Shown here: positions 1-10,386 of the stretch, in pieces
How the letters are laid out: each line of letters opens with the position of its first letter
Position numbering within the stretch: position 1 is the stretch's first letter
Assembly (NCBI GenBank): GCA_015231615.1
Contig: JADGBE010000013.1
Location: 1-64,000, forward strand
From: Desulfamplus sp.
GTDB taxonomy: Bacteria > Desulfobacterota > Desulfobacteria > Desulfobacterales > Desulfobacteraceae
DNA: 64,000 bases
Direction of reading: 5' to 3'
The notes under the pieces: generated by a model
Seen by the model: only the letters and a program-made list of their open reading frames with translations
Told to the model about the DNA's origin: nothing
Database searches by the model: none
Program-made: the position numbers and the translations under genes

Positions 1-401
1 ACAAATTTTGACATCCATCTCAAACTTAAAATTTAAGCTGTTGACAGTTGACCTTAATCACATTCTTTGATATGTAATCACATTATGAAAACAATAGACG
101 AAAATATACTAAAAGCAACTAAAGAGAGTTATTGGTTATACTTTACACGGTCTTAATTTGAGCTTTTAATCTTTTATCGCCCTAAGCTAAAGCTCTGGGC
201 TAAGTTATCCAAGCCCGCTTAAGCGGGGCTTACTTACCTAAGCCGATGGCTTGGCCTACGGCTGAAAAGATTGAGTAAAAACTGACTTTATGACCTTTAA
301 CAGTATATTGGATTTTAGTATAATTATAGTCAACATTAGTGGATTCTTTAAAGTTTAGTCGTGCAATTTATCGCTTTGGCTAAACTTACGAGAATAGAGA
401 T

Positions 402-3227
402 ATGGAGGTTATTTTGCCAACTGTAGAAAAATATTTACATAAATCTATCTTCTTGCTCTTTATTGTTGTGGGATTGATAATCATACCAACTCCTTCAAAG
501 ATTTTTGCAGATAACAAAGTAAATATTATTGAGCATACTGCTGCTGCCCCTAAAACTATACCTAAATCAACTATCCCTGAATCCAAACTCCTAAATAATA
601 AAATAAAGGTGGGAGTATATAATTTCAATCCCCTTGTCTTTGTAGATGAAACAGGAAAAGCGAGCGGGCTTTTTCCAGAGATTCTCAACTATATTGCTGA
701 AAAAGAAGATTGGGAGATTATTTATATACCGGGTTCATGGAGTGACTCTTTAGAACGAATAGAAAGTGGTGAAATTGACTTATCAATTTGCATTGCCCAC
801 ACCCCAGAAAGGGAAGCAAAGTTGGATTTTACCAAAGATTATCTGATTTTAGATTGGGCATCCGTATTTAAACAAAAGGGTAGCAATATTCAGACAATTT
901 TTGACCTTCAAGACAAAACAGTTAGTGTTCTTAAAAGCGGAGTAACAACAGACTCATTCAAAAGGGTGCTTAACCAATTTGGCATTACCTGCAAAATAGT
1001 TGAAAAAGATGAAAATATTGAAAACCTTAAAGCTGTTCATCAAAAAAAGGCTGATGCTGGCATCTGTCCTAATATTTACGGCACAATGGTTGAAGATAAT
1101 TACGACATTGAGAGAACATCAATTGTATTTGCCCCAATAAGACTTGGATTTGCAACAAAAAAAGGTAGTAATCATAAAGTTTTATCCGCACTAAATATAG
1201 ATATTCAGGAGATGAAAGCAGATAAAGAGTCTGTTTATTACGCGCTTCGTAGCAAGTGGATTGGTGCTTATAATAAAGATAAAATATTCTTGGCAAAATG
1301 GATAGTGCCTATTCTGGTAATTGTTATCTCTTTACTTCTAATATTAGTTCTCTTCAATATTGCATTGAAAAGAAAAGTAAAACTAAAAACATCAGAGTTG
1401 CTAAATATCAATGATGAATTAAAAATTTCAGAAGAGAGTTACCGTATTCTGTTTGAACAGGCTATGCAAGATATTGCTAAACGCAAAATTGCAGAATTAG
1501 CACTAAAACAGAGCGAGGAGAAATTTAGAGTAGTATTTGAACAGGCCCCAGTTGGTATTGTAATTACCAATTCTAAGGGGGTTATAGTAGATTGTAATAG
1601 ATATTTTTCAGATATGTTTGGAGCAACTCCAGAGCAATATTGTGGAATGGAGCTATTAGAAAAGTTGCCAGAAGGTGGGGTGAAACAGAATCTAATAGAT
1701 TCTCTTAACGACTATCAAATTCACCATTACGAAGGTCCTTATATTTCGATTCTAACGGGTAGAAGTCTATATCTAAATATTACAAGCGAAAGAGTTAGCT
1801 CTGATTTGATTATTAGCATAACTATTGATATGACTAAACACAGAGAGGCTGAAGAGGAGAACCAAAAACTTCAGTATCAGTTGATTCAAGCACAAAAAAT
1901 GGAGTCAATTGGGCGTTTGGCAGGAGGAGTTGCCCATGATTTCAATAACATGCTTGGGGTTATTATCGGTCATGTTGAGATGCTATTAGATGATGTTGAT
2001 GAAAAAGAGCCTATATATAAAGGGCTTGTTGCTGTCAATCAAGCTGCTACTCGTTCTGCCAACTTAACTAAACAGCTTCTTGCCTTTGCAAGAAAACAGA
2101 CTGTTAATCCGCAGGTAATTGATCTAAATAGCACTGTTGGGGGTATGCTCTCAATGGTTGAACGGATAATTGGGGAAGATATGACTCTTGTGTGGATAGG
2201 AGGTGAAAGTGGAGGAGCTGTTAAGGTTGATCCAGCCCAGATAGATCAGATAGTTGTAAACCTCTGTATAAATGCACGAGACGCGATTTTGGAAAAATAT
2301 AGTAGTCTCCAAATAGGCGAAATTGATATAACAGAGACTAAAGAAATAGACAACGAAACAAAAGGTAAAATCACCATTGAAACAGGTATTATAACCCTTG
2401 ATGATGATTATTGTCTTGATCATGTTGAAGCAATGCCGGGTTCTTACGTTATGCTCGCTGTCAGCGATAATGGCTGTGGCATTCATAAAGATAGGCTTTC
2501 AATGATTTTTGATCCTTTTTTTACCACAAAAGATATGGATCAGGGAACTGGACTTGGGCTTGCGTCAGTCTATGGCATTGTTAAGCAAAACAACGGTTTT
2601 ATAAATGTTTACAGTGAAATAAATCAAGGTAGCACATTTAGAATATACCTACCAAAGCATGACAAGAAAGACTCTCTTAGCTCTTATAAGAGTTATAACC
2701 AAGATAGTGATTCTAAAGAGAGTGAAAATAGCAATATAACATCAGAAGATAGAAACATAAAATCAAATAAAAATTCTGAATCATCAGAAAATGTAGAGTT
2801 ATCAGATCAAAATCAGGAAGCATCAACTACAATTAATGAATCAGAAATAGTTTACGGGTCAGAGACAATATTGCTTGTAGAAGATGAAGCATGGCTCTTA
2901 GAACTTGGTGAGACAATGCTAAAAAGGCTTGGTTACACAGTTCTTATAGCAGCTACTCCAAAAGAGGCAATAAATCTTGAATTAAACTATTTAGGGCAAA
3001 TAGACCTTCTTATAACTGATGTTATTATGCCTGAAATGAATGGTCGTGAGCTTGCAAAAGAGCTTTTTAATGTAAGACCTAATATGAAATCTCTTTTTAT
3101 GTCAGGCTATACTGCAAATGTTATTGCTCATCATGGTGTTTTAGAGCAAGGTGTCCATTTTATCCAAAAACCATTCTCAATACAGGAGTTATCAATCAAA
3201 ATAAGGGAAATTCTTGATATAATATAG
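402..3227 (+). CDS. Hybrid sensor histidine kinase: SBP_bac_3-like periplasmic domain, TM, PAS, HisKA/HATPase_c, C-terminal receiver
   Basis: ORF 941 aa; KVGVYNFNPLVFVDETGKASGLFPEIL (SBP_3), GGVAHDFNNMLGVI (H-box), DNGCGIHKDRLSMIFDPFFTTK...GTGLGLASVYG (N/G boxes), ILLVEDE...LLITDVIMPEMNG (receiver). Confidence 0.93.
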   Translation: MEVILPTVEKYLHKSIFLLFIVVGLIIIPTPSKIFADNKVNIIEHTAAAPKTIPKSTIPESKLLNNKIKVGVYNFNPLVFVDETGKASGLFPEILNYIAEKEDWEIIYIPGSWSDSLERIESGEIDLSICIAHTPEREAKLDFTKDYLILDWASVFKQKGSNIQTIFDLQDKTVSVLKSGVTTDSFKRVLNQFGITCKIVEKDENIENLKAVHQKKADAGICPNIYGTMVEDNYDIERTSIVFAPIRLGFATKKGSNHKVLSALNIDIQEMKADKESVYYALRSKWIGAYNKDKIFLAKWIVPILVIVISLLLILVLFNIALKRKVKLKTSELLNINDELKISEESYRILFEQAMQDIAKRKIAELALKQSEEKFRVVFEQAPVGIVITNSKGVIVDCNRYFSDMFGATPEQYCGMELLEKLPEGGVKQNLIDSLNDYQIHHYEGPYISILTGRSLYLNITSERVSSDLIISITIDMTKHREAEEENQKLQYQLIQAQKMESIGRLAGGVAHDFNNMLGVIIGHVEMLLDDVDEKEPIYKGLVAVNQAATRSANLTKQLLAFARKQTVNPQVIDLNSTVGGMLSMVERIIGEDMTLVWIGGESGGAVKVDPAQIDQIVVNLCINARDAILEKYSSLQIGEIDITETKEIDNETKGKITIETGIITLDDDYCLDHVEAMPGSYVMLAVSDNGCGIHKDRLSMIFDPFFTTKDMDQGTGLGLASVYGIVKQNNGFINVYSEINQGSTFRIYLPKHDKKDSLSSYKSYNQDSDSKESENSNITSEDRNIKSNKNSESSENVELSDQNQEASTTINESEIVYGSETILLVEDEAWLLELGETMLKRLGYTVLIAATPKEAINLELNYLGQIDLLITDVIMPEMNGRELAKELFNVRPNMKSLFMSGYTANVIAHHGVLEQGVHFIQKPFSIQELSIKIREILDII

Positions 3228-3243
3228 TCGGCTTTAGCCGACT
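3226..3243. repeat. Perfect inverted repeat AGTCGGCT-TT-AGCCGACT just after the kinase stop codon
   Basis: 8-bp arms, 2-nt loop read directly; possible terminator/processing hairpin (no clear T-run). Confidence 0.6.
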
Positions 3244-3256
3244 TCTATTAAATGTT

Positions 3257-3280
3257 AGCCCTGAAATTTATTTCGGGGCT
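3257..3280. repeat. Inverted repeat AGCCCTGAAA-TTTA-TTTCGGGGCT
   Basis: 10-bp arms with one G-T wobble; lies upstream of the ABC permease start. Confidence 0.55.
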
Positions 3281-3348
3281 GTAAAAATATGGTATCTGTT
3301 AAAAAAAAGATGATTCCACTAAACTATATCAATAAAGGAAAATACATT

Positions 3349-4254
3349 ATGGGTAATTCAACAAACGTTGTTTTAATTGAAAATGAGATAGCCCCACCCC
3401 ACCCTTTAAAAGAGTTTTGGAAATATTTTAGTGAAAACAAAGGGGCGGTAATAGGACTATATTTTATTGTATGTGCAGTAATTTGTGCAGTATTTGCAAA
3501 CTTTATTGCACCCCATAGCCCTTTTGACCAATATCGCGATGCAATTTTACAACCTCCTTTTTGGTTAGATGGAGGAGATAGCAAATTTCTACTCGGCACT
3601 GACGATGTTGGAAGAGATATTTTGTCCCGCCTTATATTTGGAGCAAGGTTAAGTCTTTTTGTGGGTGTGATTGTAGTTACTCTATCATTGGCTGCTGGAA
3701 TTTTTCTTGGTGTTACTGCTGGATATTTTGGCGGATTTTATGAGACTGTCATAATGAGGCTTATGGATATTATGCTTGCCCTGCCAAGTCTTTTGCTTGC
3801 TATGGCAATTGTTGCGATACTTGGTCCAAGCCTTCAAAATGCTATTCTTGCAATTGCAGTTGTTGTGCTTCCGCACTATGTAAGACTTACCCGTGCCTCA
3901 GTTATTTCAGAGAAAAATAAAGATTATGTTACTGCCTCAAGGGTTGGCGGGGCAGGTCCAATTAGAATGATGTTTGATGTTATTTTGCCAAATTGCATGG
4001 CCCCCTTAATTGTTCAGGCAACTTTGGGATTCTCCGCTGCAATTTTAGATGCTGCTGCCTTAGGATTTCTTGGAATGGGTGCCCAGCCTCCGACACCTGA
4101 ATGGGGGGCAATGCTTGCAAACTCTCTGCAATTTATCCAAAGAGCTTGGTGGGTTGTAACTTTTCCGGGCGTTGCGATTTTGTTAACCGTGCTTGCATTT
4201 AACCTTGCTGGTGATGGGTTAAGAGATGCTCTTGATCCAAAGATGAAACGCTAA
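3349..4254 (+). CDS. dppC: Oligopeptide/dipeptide ABC transporter permease (DppC/OppC family)
   Basis: GTDDVGRDILSRLIFGARLSLFVG and the EAA-like loop are characteristic of DppC. ORF opens at 3289, but AAAGGAA precedes ATG at 3349 (MGNSTNVV), the likelier start. Confidence 0.9.
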   Translation: MGNSTNVVLIENEIAPPHPLKEFWKYFSENKGAVIGLYFIVCAVICAVFANFIAPHSPFDQYRDAILQPPFWLDGGDSKFLLGTDDVGRDILSRLIFGARLSLFVGVIVVTLSLAAGIFLGVTAGYFGGFYETVIMRLMDIMLALPSLLLAMAIVAILGPSLQNAILAIAVVVLPHYVRLTRASVISEKNKDYVTASRVGGAGPIRMMFDVILPNCMAPLIVQATLGFSAAILDAAALGFLGMGAQPPTPEWGAMLANSLQFIQRAWWVVTFPGVAILLTVLAFNLAGDGLRDALDPKMKR

Positions 4255-4366
4255 ATTCTTTAGTCTATAATGTTGATAAATTTGAAGTAAGTAAGGGCTG
4301 TGCCTTGGTTGCCCTACTTATAATATTAAATCTGACGTTAAAATCTTATGAAATGGCAGAGATATA

Positions 4367-5314
4367 ATGACAAAATTAGTAGAGATAAAAAAACTATCAG
4401 TTGACTTTGATGGATTTAAAGCTGTTGATGACGTTGATTTAACTGTTGAGGCTGGAAAGGTTGTTGGTATTGTTGGAGAATCTGGCTCAGGTAAAAGCGT
4501 AACGCAATTGGCTTTAATGGGTCTTATTCCATATCCCGGTATTATTGAGGCTGACACCCTTATGTTTAATGGAAACGATCTTCTTAAAATGCCAGACAAG
4601 AGACGAAGGCAGATTACAGGCAAAGAGGTTTCAATGATCTTTCAAGAGCCTATGACAAGCCTAAATCCTTGTTTTACAGTTGAGTACCAGATAAGCGAGG
4701 CTCTAAAAGTTCATGAAGGTGGAACTTCAAAGCAGAGAAGAGAACGAGTTATTGAACTTTTAAAACAAGTTGGGATTCCTGTGCCTGAAGATAGGCTTAA
4801 AAGTTTTCCACACCAATTATCTGGCGGTATGTGCCAAAGAGTTATGATTGCAATGGCGATTGCCTGTAACCCAAGCCTTTTGATTGCTGATGAGCCAACT
4901 ACTGCCCTTGATGTTACTATTCAGGCACAGATTTTAGAACTTCTTATTGATCTTCAAAAGAAAAATAACATGGCTCTGATTCTTATTACCCACGATATGG
5001 CTGTAATTGCTGAAACTGTCCAAGATGTTGTTGTGATGTATGCTGGGCAAGTTGTTGAAAAAAATAGCACTGAAAATATCTTTAAATCACCATCTCACCC
5101 TTACACTTATGCTCTTTTAAACGCCTTACCCGAAAGAAATCTAAACTCAAGGCGACTTCCAACAATTCCCGGCATTGTTCCCGGAAAGTATAACAGACCC
5201 AAAGGGTGTCTATTTCATCCAAGATGCAGCTTTGTTCAAGATATTTGTAAAACTAAAACTCCTGCCTACTTCCAGAAAGATAAAGTGGCGGTGAGGTGTC
5301 ATTTTCCGCTGTGA
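4367..5314 (+). CDS. dppD: Oligopeptide/dipeptide ABC transporter ATP-binding protein
   Basis: Walker [28 protein letters not shown], Walker [16 protein letters not shown]-terminal oligo_HPY Cys motif [14 protein letters not shown]. Confidence 0.95.
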   Translation: MTKLVEIKKLSVDFDGFKAVDDVDLTVEAGKVVGIVGESGSGKSVTQLALMGLIPYPGIIEADTLMFNGNDLLKMPDKRRRQITGKEVSMIFQEPMTSLNPCFTVEYQISEALKVHEGGTSKQRRERVIELLKQVGIPVPEDRLKSFPHQLSGGMCQRVMIAMAIACNPSLLIADEPTTALDVTIQAQILELLIDLQKKNNMALILITHDMAVIAETVQDVVVMYAGQVVEKNSTENIFKSPSHPYTYALLNALPERNLNSRRLPTIPGIVPGKYNRPKGCLFHPRCSFVQDICKTKTPAYFQKDKVAVRCHFPL

Positions 5315-5359
5315 TTATAATTAGTTACTTAATATTTTTAATTATTTTTTACTTAGCCT

Positions 5360-6364
5360 GTGTTAAAAATGGAGTTTTTAAAAATGCCCAAAGATAACCC
5401 CCCCGTAATTACAGCTAATAACCTTAAAAAATATTATCCTGTTAAACAAGATGGATTTTTTAAAAAAGATATAAATCTTAAAGCTCTGGACGGGGCTTCA
5501 TTTTCAATAGACGCTGGTAAAACCCTTGCTGTTGTTGGGGAGTCTGGCTGCGGAAAATCAACCCTTGCCCGTTTAGTAACCATGATTGAAGAGCCAACTT
5601 CTGGTGAATTTACGATTTCAGACATAAACGTTGTAAAGAGCAGCAAAAAAGAGAAAAAAACGCTTAGAAGTAAAGTTCAGATTGTATTTCAAGACCCTTA
5701 TGGGTCGCTTAATCCACGCAAAAAGGTAGGCGATATTCTTGAAGAACCACTTATTATAAACAGTGAGTTGAATAAAAGTCAGAGGCGAGAGAAATCTTTG
5801 GCAATTATGGAAAAAGTTGGATTGACACAAGAACAATATAACCGGTATCCTCACATGTTTTCAGGAGGACAGCGTCAAAGAATTGCAGTTGCAAGGGCAT
5901 TGATGCTAAACCCCTCTCTTGTGATTGCAGATGAACCTGTATCTGCTCTTGATGTCTCTGTTCAGGCACAGGCTTTAAATCTTCTTATGGATTTACAAGA
6001 GGAGATGAACCTTGCGTATCTCTTTATTTCTCACGATTTGAGTGTTGTCCGACTAATATCACATGAAATTATGGTTATGTATCTTGGAAGAGTTGTTGAA
6101 CAAGGAGAAAAAAATACCATTTTTGATAACCCGCTCCATCCATACACAATCGCACTTCTTACCGCAACTCCACGAGTTAATGCAGATTACAGACAAAAAA
6201 AGATAAGACTTTCAGGAGAGCTTCCATCTCCTTTAAATCCTCCGTCTGGCTGCACATTTCATCGCAGATGTGCCTATATGAGTGATATTTGTAAGAACTC
6301 TGCCCCTGAACCAAGACAAATTGCAGGCAGAGTTGTATCTTGCCACAATGTAGATAAAATTTAA
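5360..6364 (+). CDS. dppF: Oligopeptide/dipeptide ABC transporter ATP-binding protein
   Basis: GESGCGKSTLARLV, FSGGQRQRIAVARALMLNP, VIADEPVSALDVSVQ, CTFHRRCAYMSDIC. Confidence 0.95.
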   Translation: MLKMEFLKMPKDNPPVITANNLKKYYPVKQDGFFKKDINLKALDGASFSIDAGKTLAVVGESGCGKSTLARLVTMIEEPTSGEFTISDINVVKSSKKEKKTLRSKVQIVFQDPYGSLNPRKKVGDILEEPLIINSELNKSQRREKSLAIMEKVGLTQEQYNRYPHMFSGGQRQRIAVARALMLNPSLVIADEPVSALDVSVQAQALNLLMDLQEEMNLAYLFISHDLSVVRLISHEIMVMYLGRVVEQGEKNTIFDNPLHPYTIALLTATPRVNADYRQKKIRLSGELPSPLNPPSGCTFHRRCAYMSDICKNSAPEPRQIAGRVVSCHNVDKI

Positions 6365-6421
6365 AAAGCTACATAACAGTTAATTTAACTATTTAGTAAT
6401 TCGTTATGATGGGAAATTAGA

Positions 6422-8056
6422 ATGGGAGGTAATGGTAAAATAGGTGCAGGAATTGAACTTGATTTAATCGAGCTTCCAAACCTGCCTGAACTTGAAATAG
6501 TAGAGCAGGATAACTATCAACAGGTAAGACTCTCAAACATTCTTGAAGATTTAGATAAAAAGATGAAATCAGGAAGATTTCTTCACACTTTTACAGCACA
6601 GATTGAAGAGATCAACCGAGTCATGAAAATGAAGTATGCCTCTACAAGAGATATTGCAACAGTAATACTTAAAGATGTTGCACTTGCATCAAGAGTCCTC
6701 TCAATCGTAAATTCTTGTTATTATGGGCAATTTAGCCAAAAAGGAATCTCAAGCATTCCAGAGGCAATGGTTATTCTTGGAACAGAGGAGGTTCAGCAGG
6801 CAGCGGCTACATTGCTGCTTTTTGAGTTCATGCGAGATATTTCTAAAAGTGAAATGTTAAAGGAGAAATCTCTTTCAAGTCTTATGCGTGGCATGATGGC
6901 AAAAGAGATAGCCAAAGGTGCAAAATACAAAACTCCTGACGAATTTCAGCTTGTTGCAATGCTCTATGATATAGGGGAGCAGATAATTCTTTTTTGCGAT
7001 CCTGAAGCATATCAAAGGATTCGTAAAATTTCTGAGCAAAAACAACTTGATATGGAAATTGTATCTAAGAAATTAATCGGGGCATCATTCTCACAAATTG
7101 GCAGTGGAATTGCTTCTGGGTGGGGTTTTCCACAAAGTATTGTTGATTGCATTCAGCCATTTAAAGATTTTAATATGGATCCAAACGCATTAACAGGTCA
7201 AAGCCTAAAACGGCTTGTCGCCTCTTTTACAAATGAGTTGGCAGGTATTGATTGGCGTATTAGCGAAAGCGTGCGACAAAAAAAAGTTGAAGGAATCATA
7301 AAGCGTTATGGTCATTTTTTAGACTTAGGCTTATCTGCTGCAGATGGACTTTTGAACAGTGCAATTGAAAAAGTTGAAAAACATGCAAAAGTTCTCAAAA
7401 TCTCTCTTAGAAACAGCAGATTTGATAGAAGTGCAGTTGATCCATCAGCAGATTTACAAATTACATCTACCGAAGAGCTTTGGAAAACATCACAGATCAC
7501 TCCTAATGGTCAAGCTGATGGTGTTAGACAGATTTCTGACAATGCTATTCAGTGGATAGAAAATAATATTAGAAAAATTGAAGATGCTTTAATTTCTGCA
7601 TTTAAACTTAGCGAGATCCTCCATCTTATCATTACTACAATCTATAAAGGGTTCTTTTTCTCAAGAATCTCAATCTGTATTATGAATAAGGAGAAGGGGA
7701 TTATGGCTGTAAGATTTGTGTTAGGAGCTGAGTCTGAGAGATTTACCAAAGAGTTTAAATTTGTAGTTTCAGATAGTGATGACACATTCAACAAATCTCT
7801 GACAACAGGGCTTGATCTTGTTGTAGCTGATGTAAGTAACAGGTCGTTTAATAGCAGAATTCCAGATTGGTATATTAAAGGCGGATTTGCAAACTCATTT
7901 GCTATTTATCCAGTTGTTGTTGATCAGAAAAAAGTTGGGCTTATCTATGTTGATTGGGAGAGCAACAGAACCCACCTATTTTCTGACGAGGTAAAACAGT
8001 TGATGCAACGACTGAAGAACCTCACTGTTACAGCTATAAAGAAGAGTAGAACATAA
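6422..8056 (+). CDS. HDOD domain protein with C-terminal GAF-like domain
   Basis: ATVILKDVALASRVLSIVNSCYYG...IPEAMVILGTEEVQ typical of HDOD; C-terminal ~160 aa GAF-like. Confidence 0.85.
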   Translation: MGGNGKIGAGIELDLIELPNLPELEIVEQDNYQQVRLSNILEDLDKKMKSGRFLHTFTAQIEEINRVMKMKYASTRDIATVILKDVALASRVLSIVNSCYYGQFSQKGISSIPEAMVILGTEEVQQAAATLLLFEFMRDISKSEMLKEKSLSSLMRGMMAKEIAKGAKYKTPDEFQLVAMLYDIGEQIILFCDPEAYQRIRKISEQKQLDMEIVSKKLIGASFSQIGSGIASGWGFPQSIVDCIQPFKDFNMDPNALTGQSLKRLVASFTNELAGIDWRISESVRQKKVEGIIKRYGHFLDLGLSAADGLLNSAIEKVEKHAKVLKISLRNSRFDRSAVDPSADLQITSTEELWKTSQITPNGQADGVRQISDNAIQWIENNIRKIEDALISAFKLSEILHLIITTIYKGFFFSRISICIMNKEKGIMAVRFVLGAESERFTKEFKFVVSDSDDTFNKSLTTGLDLVVADVSNRSFNSRIPDWYIKGGFANSFAIYPVVVDQKKVGLIYVDWESNRTHLFSDEVKQLMQRLKNLTVTAIKKSRT

Positions 8057-8082
8057 GTAGAGACGCCGCCATTCGTCTCTAC
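8057..8082. repeat. Inverted repeat GTAGAGACG-(8 nt)-CGTCTCTAC (palindrome family 1)
   Basis: Same arm sequence as the 30-bp perfect palindrome at 36631-36660. Confidence 0.75.
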
Positions 8083-8122
8083 AATTTAAGATTAGATTGA
8101 AATTCTTGGCAAGAACATAAAG

Positions 8123-10177
8123 TTAACTTTGTTCATCAATAAAACTTATACCTTCCATTAGTAACTTCATAAAATGTCCAATAGCTTGTTTATGCCTATC
8201 CCTTGGGGGAAGAGCTGATGTGTATGTAAATCTTCCTTCAGTTTCTCTTAAAATTTTATAGAACGCCTCTTTATCACTATCTTGTTTATACTGAGAGCTA
8301 ACAATTTCTCCATTATGAAACGATATAGTTGCATTTCCATCAGGAAATCTAAATGAGATCATACCAGTCTTTTGACCCATATTAAGCATCTGCAAAAGCT
8401 CAGTGATATTTGTATCAGAAATAGAGCCAGTAAGACCTGATTGGAGATATTCAGAGGTTGCTATATCAGCTTTTTTTAGACGATTTGAGAGTCGCTTAGT
8501 TAATAGCCTTGCAAAATACATCTGAAGAGCTGGATATATTCGCAACATAGAGAGAAACTCTTTACCGTTAAGGTATAGTAGCTTAGCGGTTTCAACAACT
8601 TTTATTGTTGCATTTACAGGCTCACCGCTCATTAAGCTCATCTCTCCAAAGACATCTTCGCCCCCCATTGTATCCAATACAACGCCTTGATCATCAATCA
8701 CCTCAACCTTACCAGAGATAATTATAAATAGATTTTTACCGGGTTCTCCTTTTTTGATTACAACTTCTTCTGGTTGATACTCTTTGAGTTTAAGCCTCTC
8801 AACAATGCTTTTTATCTCGTTATCTTCAAGAGGTTGGAACATTGAGTAAGTAGAAAGAAGCGATGTCAACTGATTCATATCTTTTTGAGGGGTGTTGATT
8901 TTAGATTCTTTTTCAATATAAGCTGGAGGGTTTTCCCAATCTTCTGAACGTGATTGGCTCTTTGCAAAAAGCTCTCGTATCTCTTTTAGCTCATTTGCAA
9001 CTGATGCAATACTCTGGGCAACCTGTGTCAAAAGCTGATTTGTTTGAAATATAAGTTGTGTTGTATCAGGGGTTGATGGAGAATTTTCTTTAATTGGTGC
9101 TTCTTTAGCCAATTGATCTTTAGACTCATTAACATCAAAATTTCTATTTTGAGACTCAGACAAAGGCTTTTCTGGCAATTGAGGGATAGCAATATCAGGT
9201 AGCGTAGGTAAAGTTATTTCAGGCAATTGCGGTAGAGAACTCTCTTCTGGTATCTCTGATAGATTACTCTTTTGTTGTGTAGCAGACTCTGATGGTTTTG
9301 CCACAAGTGGGTCTGGTTCAACTTCAGACAAAAATGTTTGAGAGTTACTCGGCTTTTTAACCCCTGTTGTAAGCGTTCTTGCAAAAAAATTTAAGCATTT
9401 TTCCCAAAAGCTCTCCATTGTGAAATTTACTACGCCTTCTACCTCTTTTCTTATTAGGTTTTGTGCAATGTTTTTGATACTCTTTGATGCTGATGTATTA
9501 GGATAGAGCATTATAAATGGCTTCTGTCTTGAAACTGCGGAGACAACATTTTGGTCTCTTCCAATTACGCCAATAGGTATAAGTTTTAATCCTAAATATT
9601 TTGATGTAGTTGCCACAAATTTGCCAAGTGCATTTTTAGCACTCTGAATAGTTGGTGCTTGATTTACAACTACCATTACAGAGTTTGTAAATCCATTTAA
9701 GGTAAGTATTTTAAGAAGAGAGTATGCATCAGTTAATGAGGTAGGATCAGGAGTTATGATAACCATAAGCTCTGATGAGGCAAGGCAAAAGGAGATAACA
9801 TCTTTGGATATACCAGCAGCAGTATCAATTATAAAATAATCGTAAGCATCAAGTTTTGAGAATTGCCTGATAAGTTTTACGATCTGATCAGGAGTTAAGT
9901 TTGCCATCTCTTCAACACCTGAACTTCCCGGGATAATATCAATTCCTTCGTAATTTTCGATAAGAATCTCTTTTATATCCTTTTGATATAAGATTACATC
10001 TTTAAGATTGTGTTCAGGATAAATTTTGAGGAGAATGTTTATATTGGCAAGACCTAAATCAGCATCAAATAGACAGGTGTTGTATCCAAGTTCAGCTAAA
10101 TGGAGGGCAAGATTAGCACTGATATTGGTTTTACCAACCCCTCCTTTACCGCTCGTTACTGTTATAATTCTCGCCAT
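8123..10177 (-). CDS. MinD/FlhG-like ATPase fused to a cyclic-nucleotide-binding (CRP-type) domain and a C-terminal DUF4388-like domain
   Basis: MARIITVTSGKGGVGKTNISANLALHLAELG (deviant Walker A), Pro-rich linker, cNMP-binding IKKGEPGKNLFIIISGKVEVID...GEDVFGEMSLMSGEPVNATI, then GLTGSISDTNITELLQMLNMGQKTGMISF. ORF opens at 10201; GGGAGGGGGATAAC precedes ATG at 10177. Confidence 0.88.
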   Translation of the reverse strand: MARIITVTSGKGGVGKTNISANLALHLAELGYNTCLFDADLGLANINILLKIYPEHNLKDVILYQKDIKEILIENYEGIDIIPGSSGVEEMANLTPDQIVKLIRQFSKLDAYDYFIIDTAAGISKDVISFCLASSELMVIITPDPTSLTDAYSLLKILTLNGFTNSVMVVVNQAPTIQSAKNALGKFVATTSKYLGLKLIPIGVIGRDQNVVSAVSRQKPFIMLYPNTSASKSIKNIAQNLIRKEVEGVVNFTMESFWEKCLNFFARTLTTGVKKPSNSQTFLSEVEPDPLVAKPSESATQQKSNLSEIPEESSLPQLPEITLPTLPDIAIPQLPEKPLSESQNRNFDVNESKDQLAKEAPIKENSPSTPDTTQLIFQTNQLLTQVAQSIASVANELKEIRELFAKSQSRSEDWENPPAYIEKESKINTPQKDMNQLTSLLSTYSMFQPLEDNEIKSIVERLKLKEYQPEEVVIKKGEPGKNLFIIISGKVEVIDDQGVVLDTMGGEDVFGEMSLMSGEPVNATIKVVETAKLLYLNGKEFLSMLRIYPALQMYFARLLTKRLSNRLKKADIATSEYLQSGLTGSISDTNITELLQMLNMGQKTGMISFRFPDGNATISFHNGEIVSSQYKQDSDKEAFYKILRETEGRFTYTSALPPRDRHKQAIGHFMKLLMEGISFIDEQS

Positions 10178-10386
10178 GTTATCCCCCTCCCTTTTTTTCA
10201 ATATCTTAAATAATTACAACTAAATTCAGATTACACTGTCTTATCACCATCTATTTTCAAGTTCCATAGATTTGCAATTGTAAAAGCATCTATAAGAGAT
10301 AAAATTCCTGAAAGAGAACATTTTTCACAAATAATAAAAGTTATCTTTATCATATTTAACCTATGCTTTTCTATAAATTATAAACC

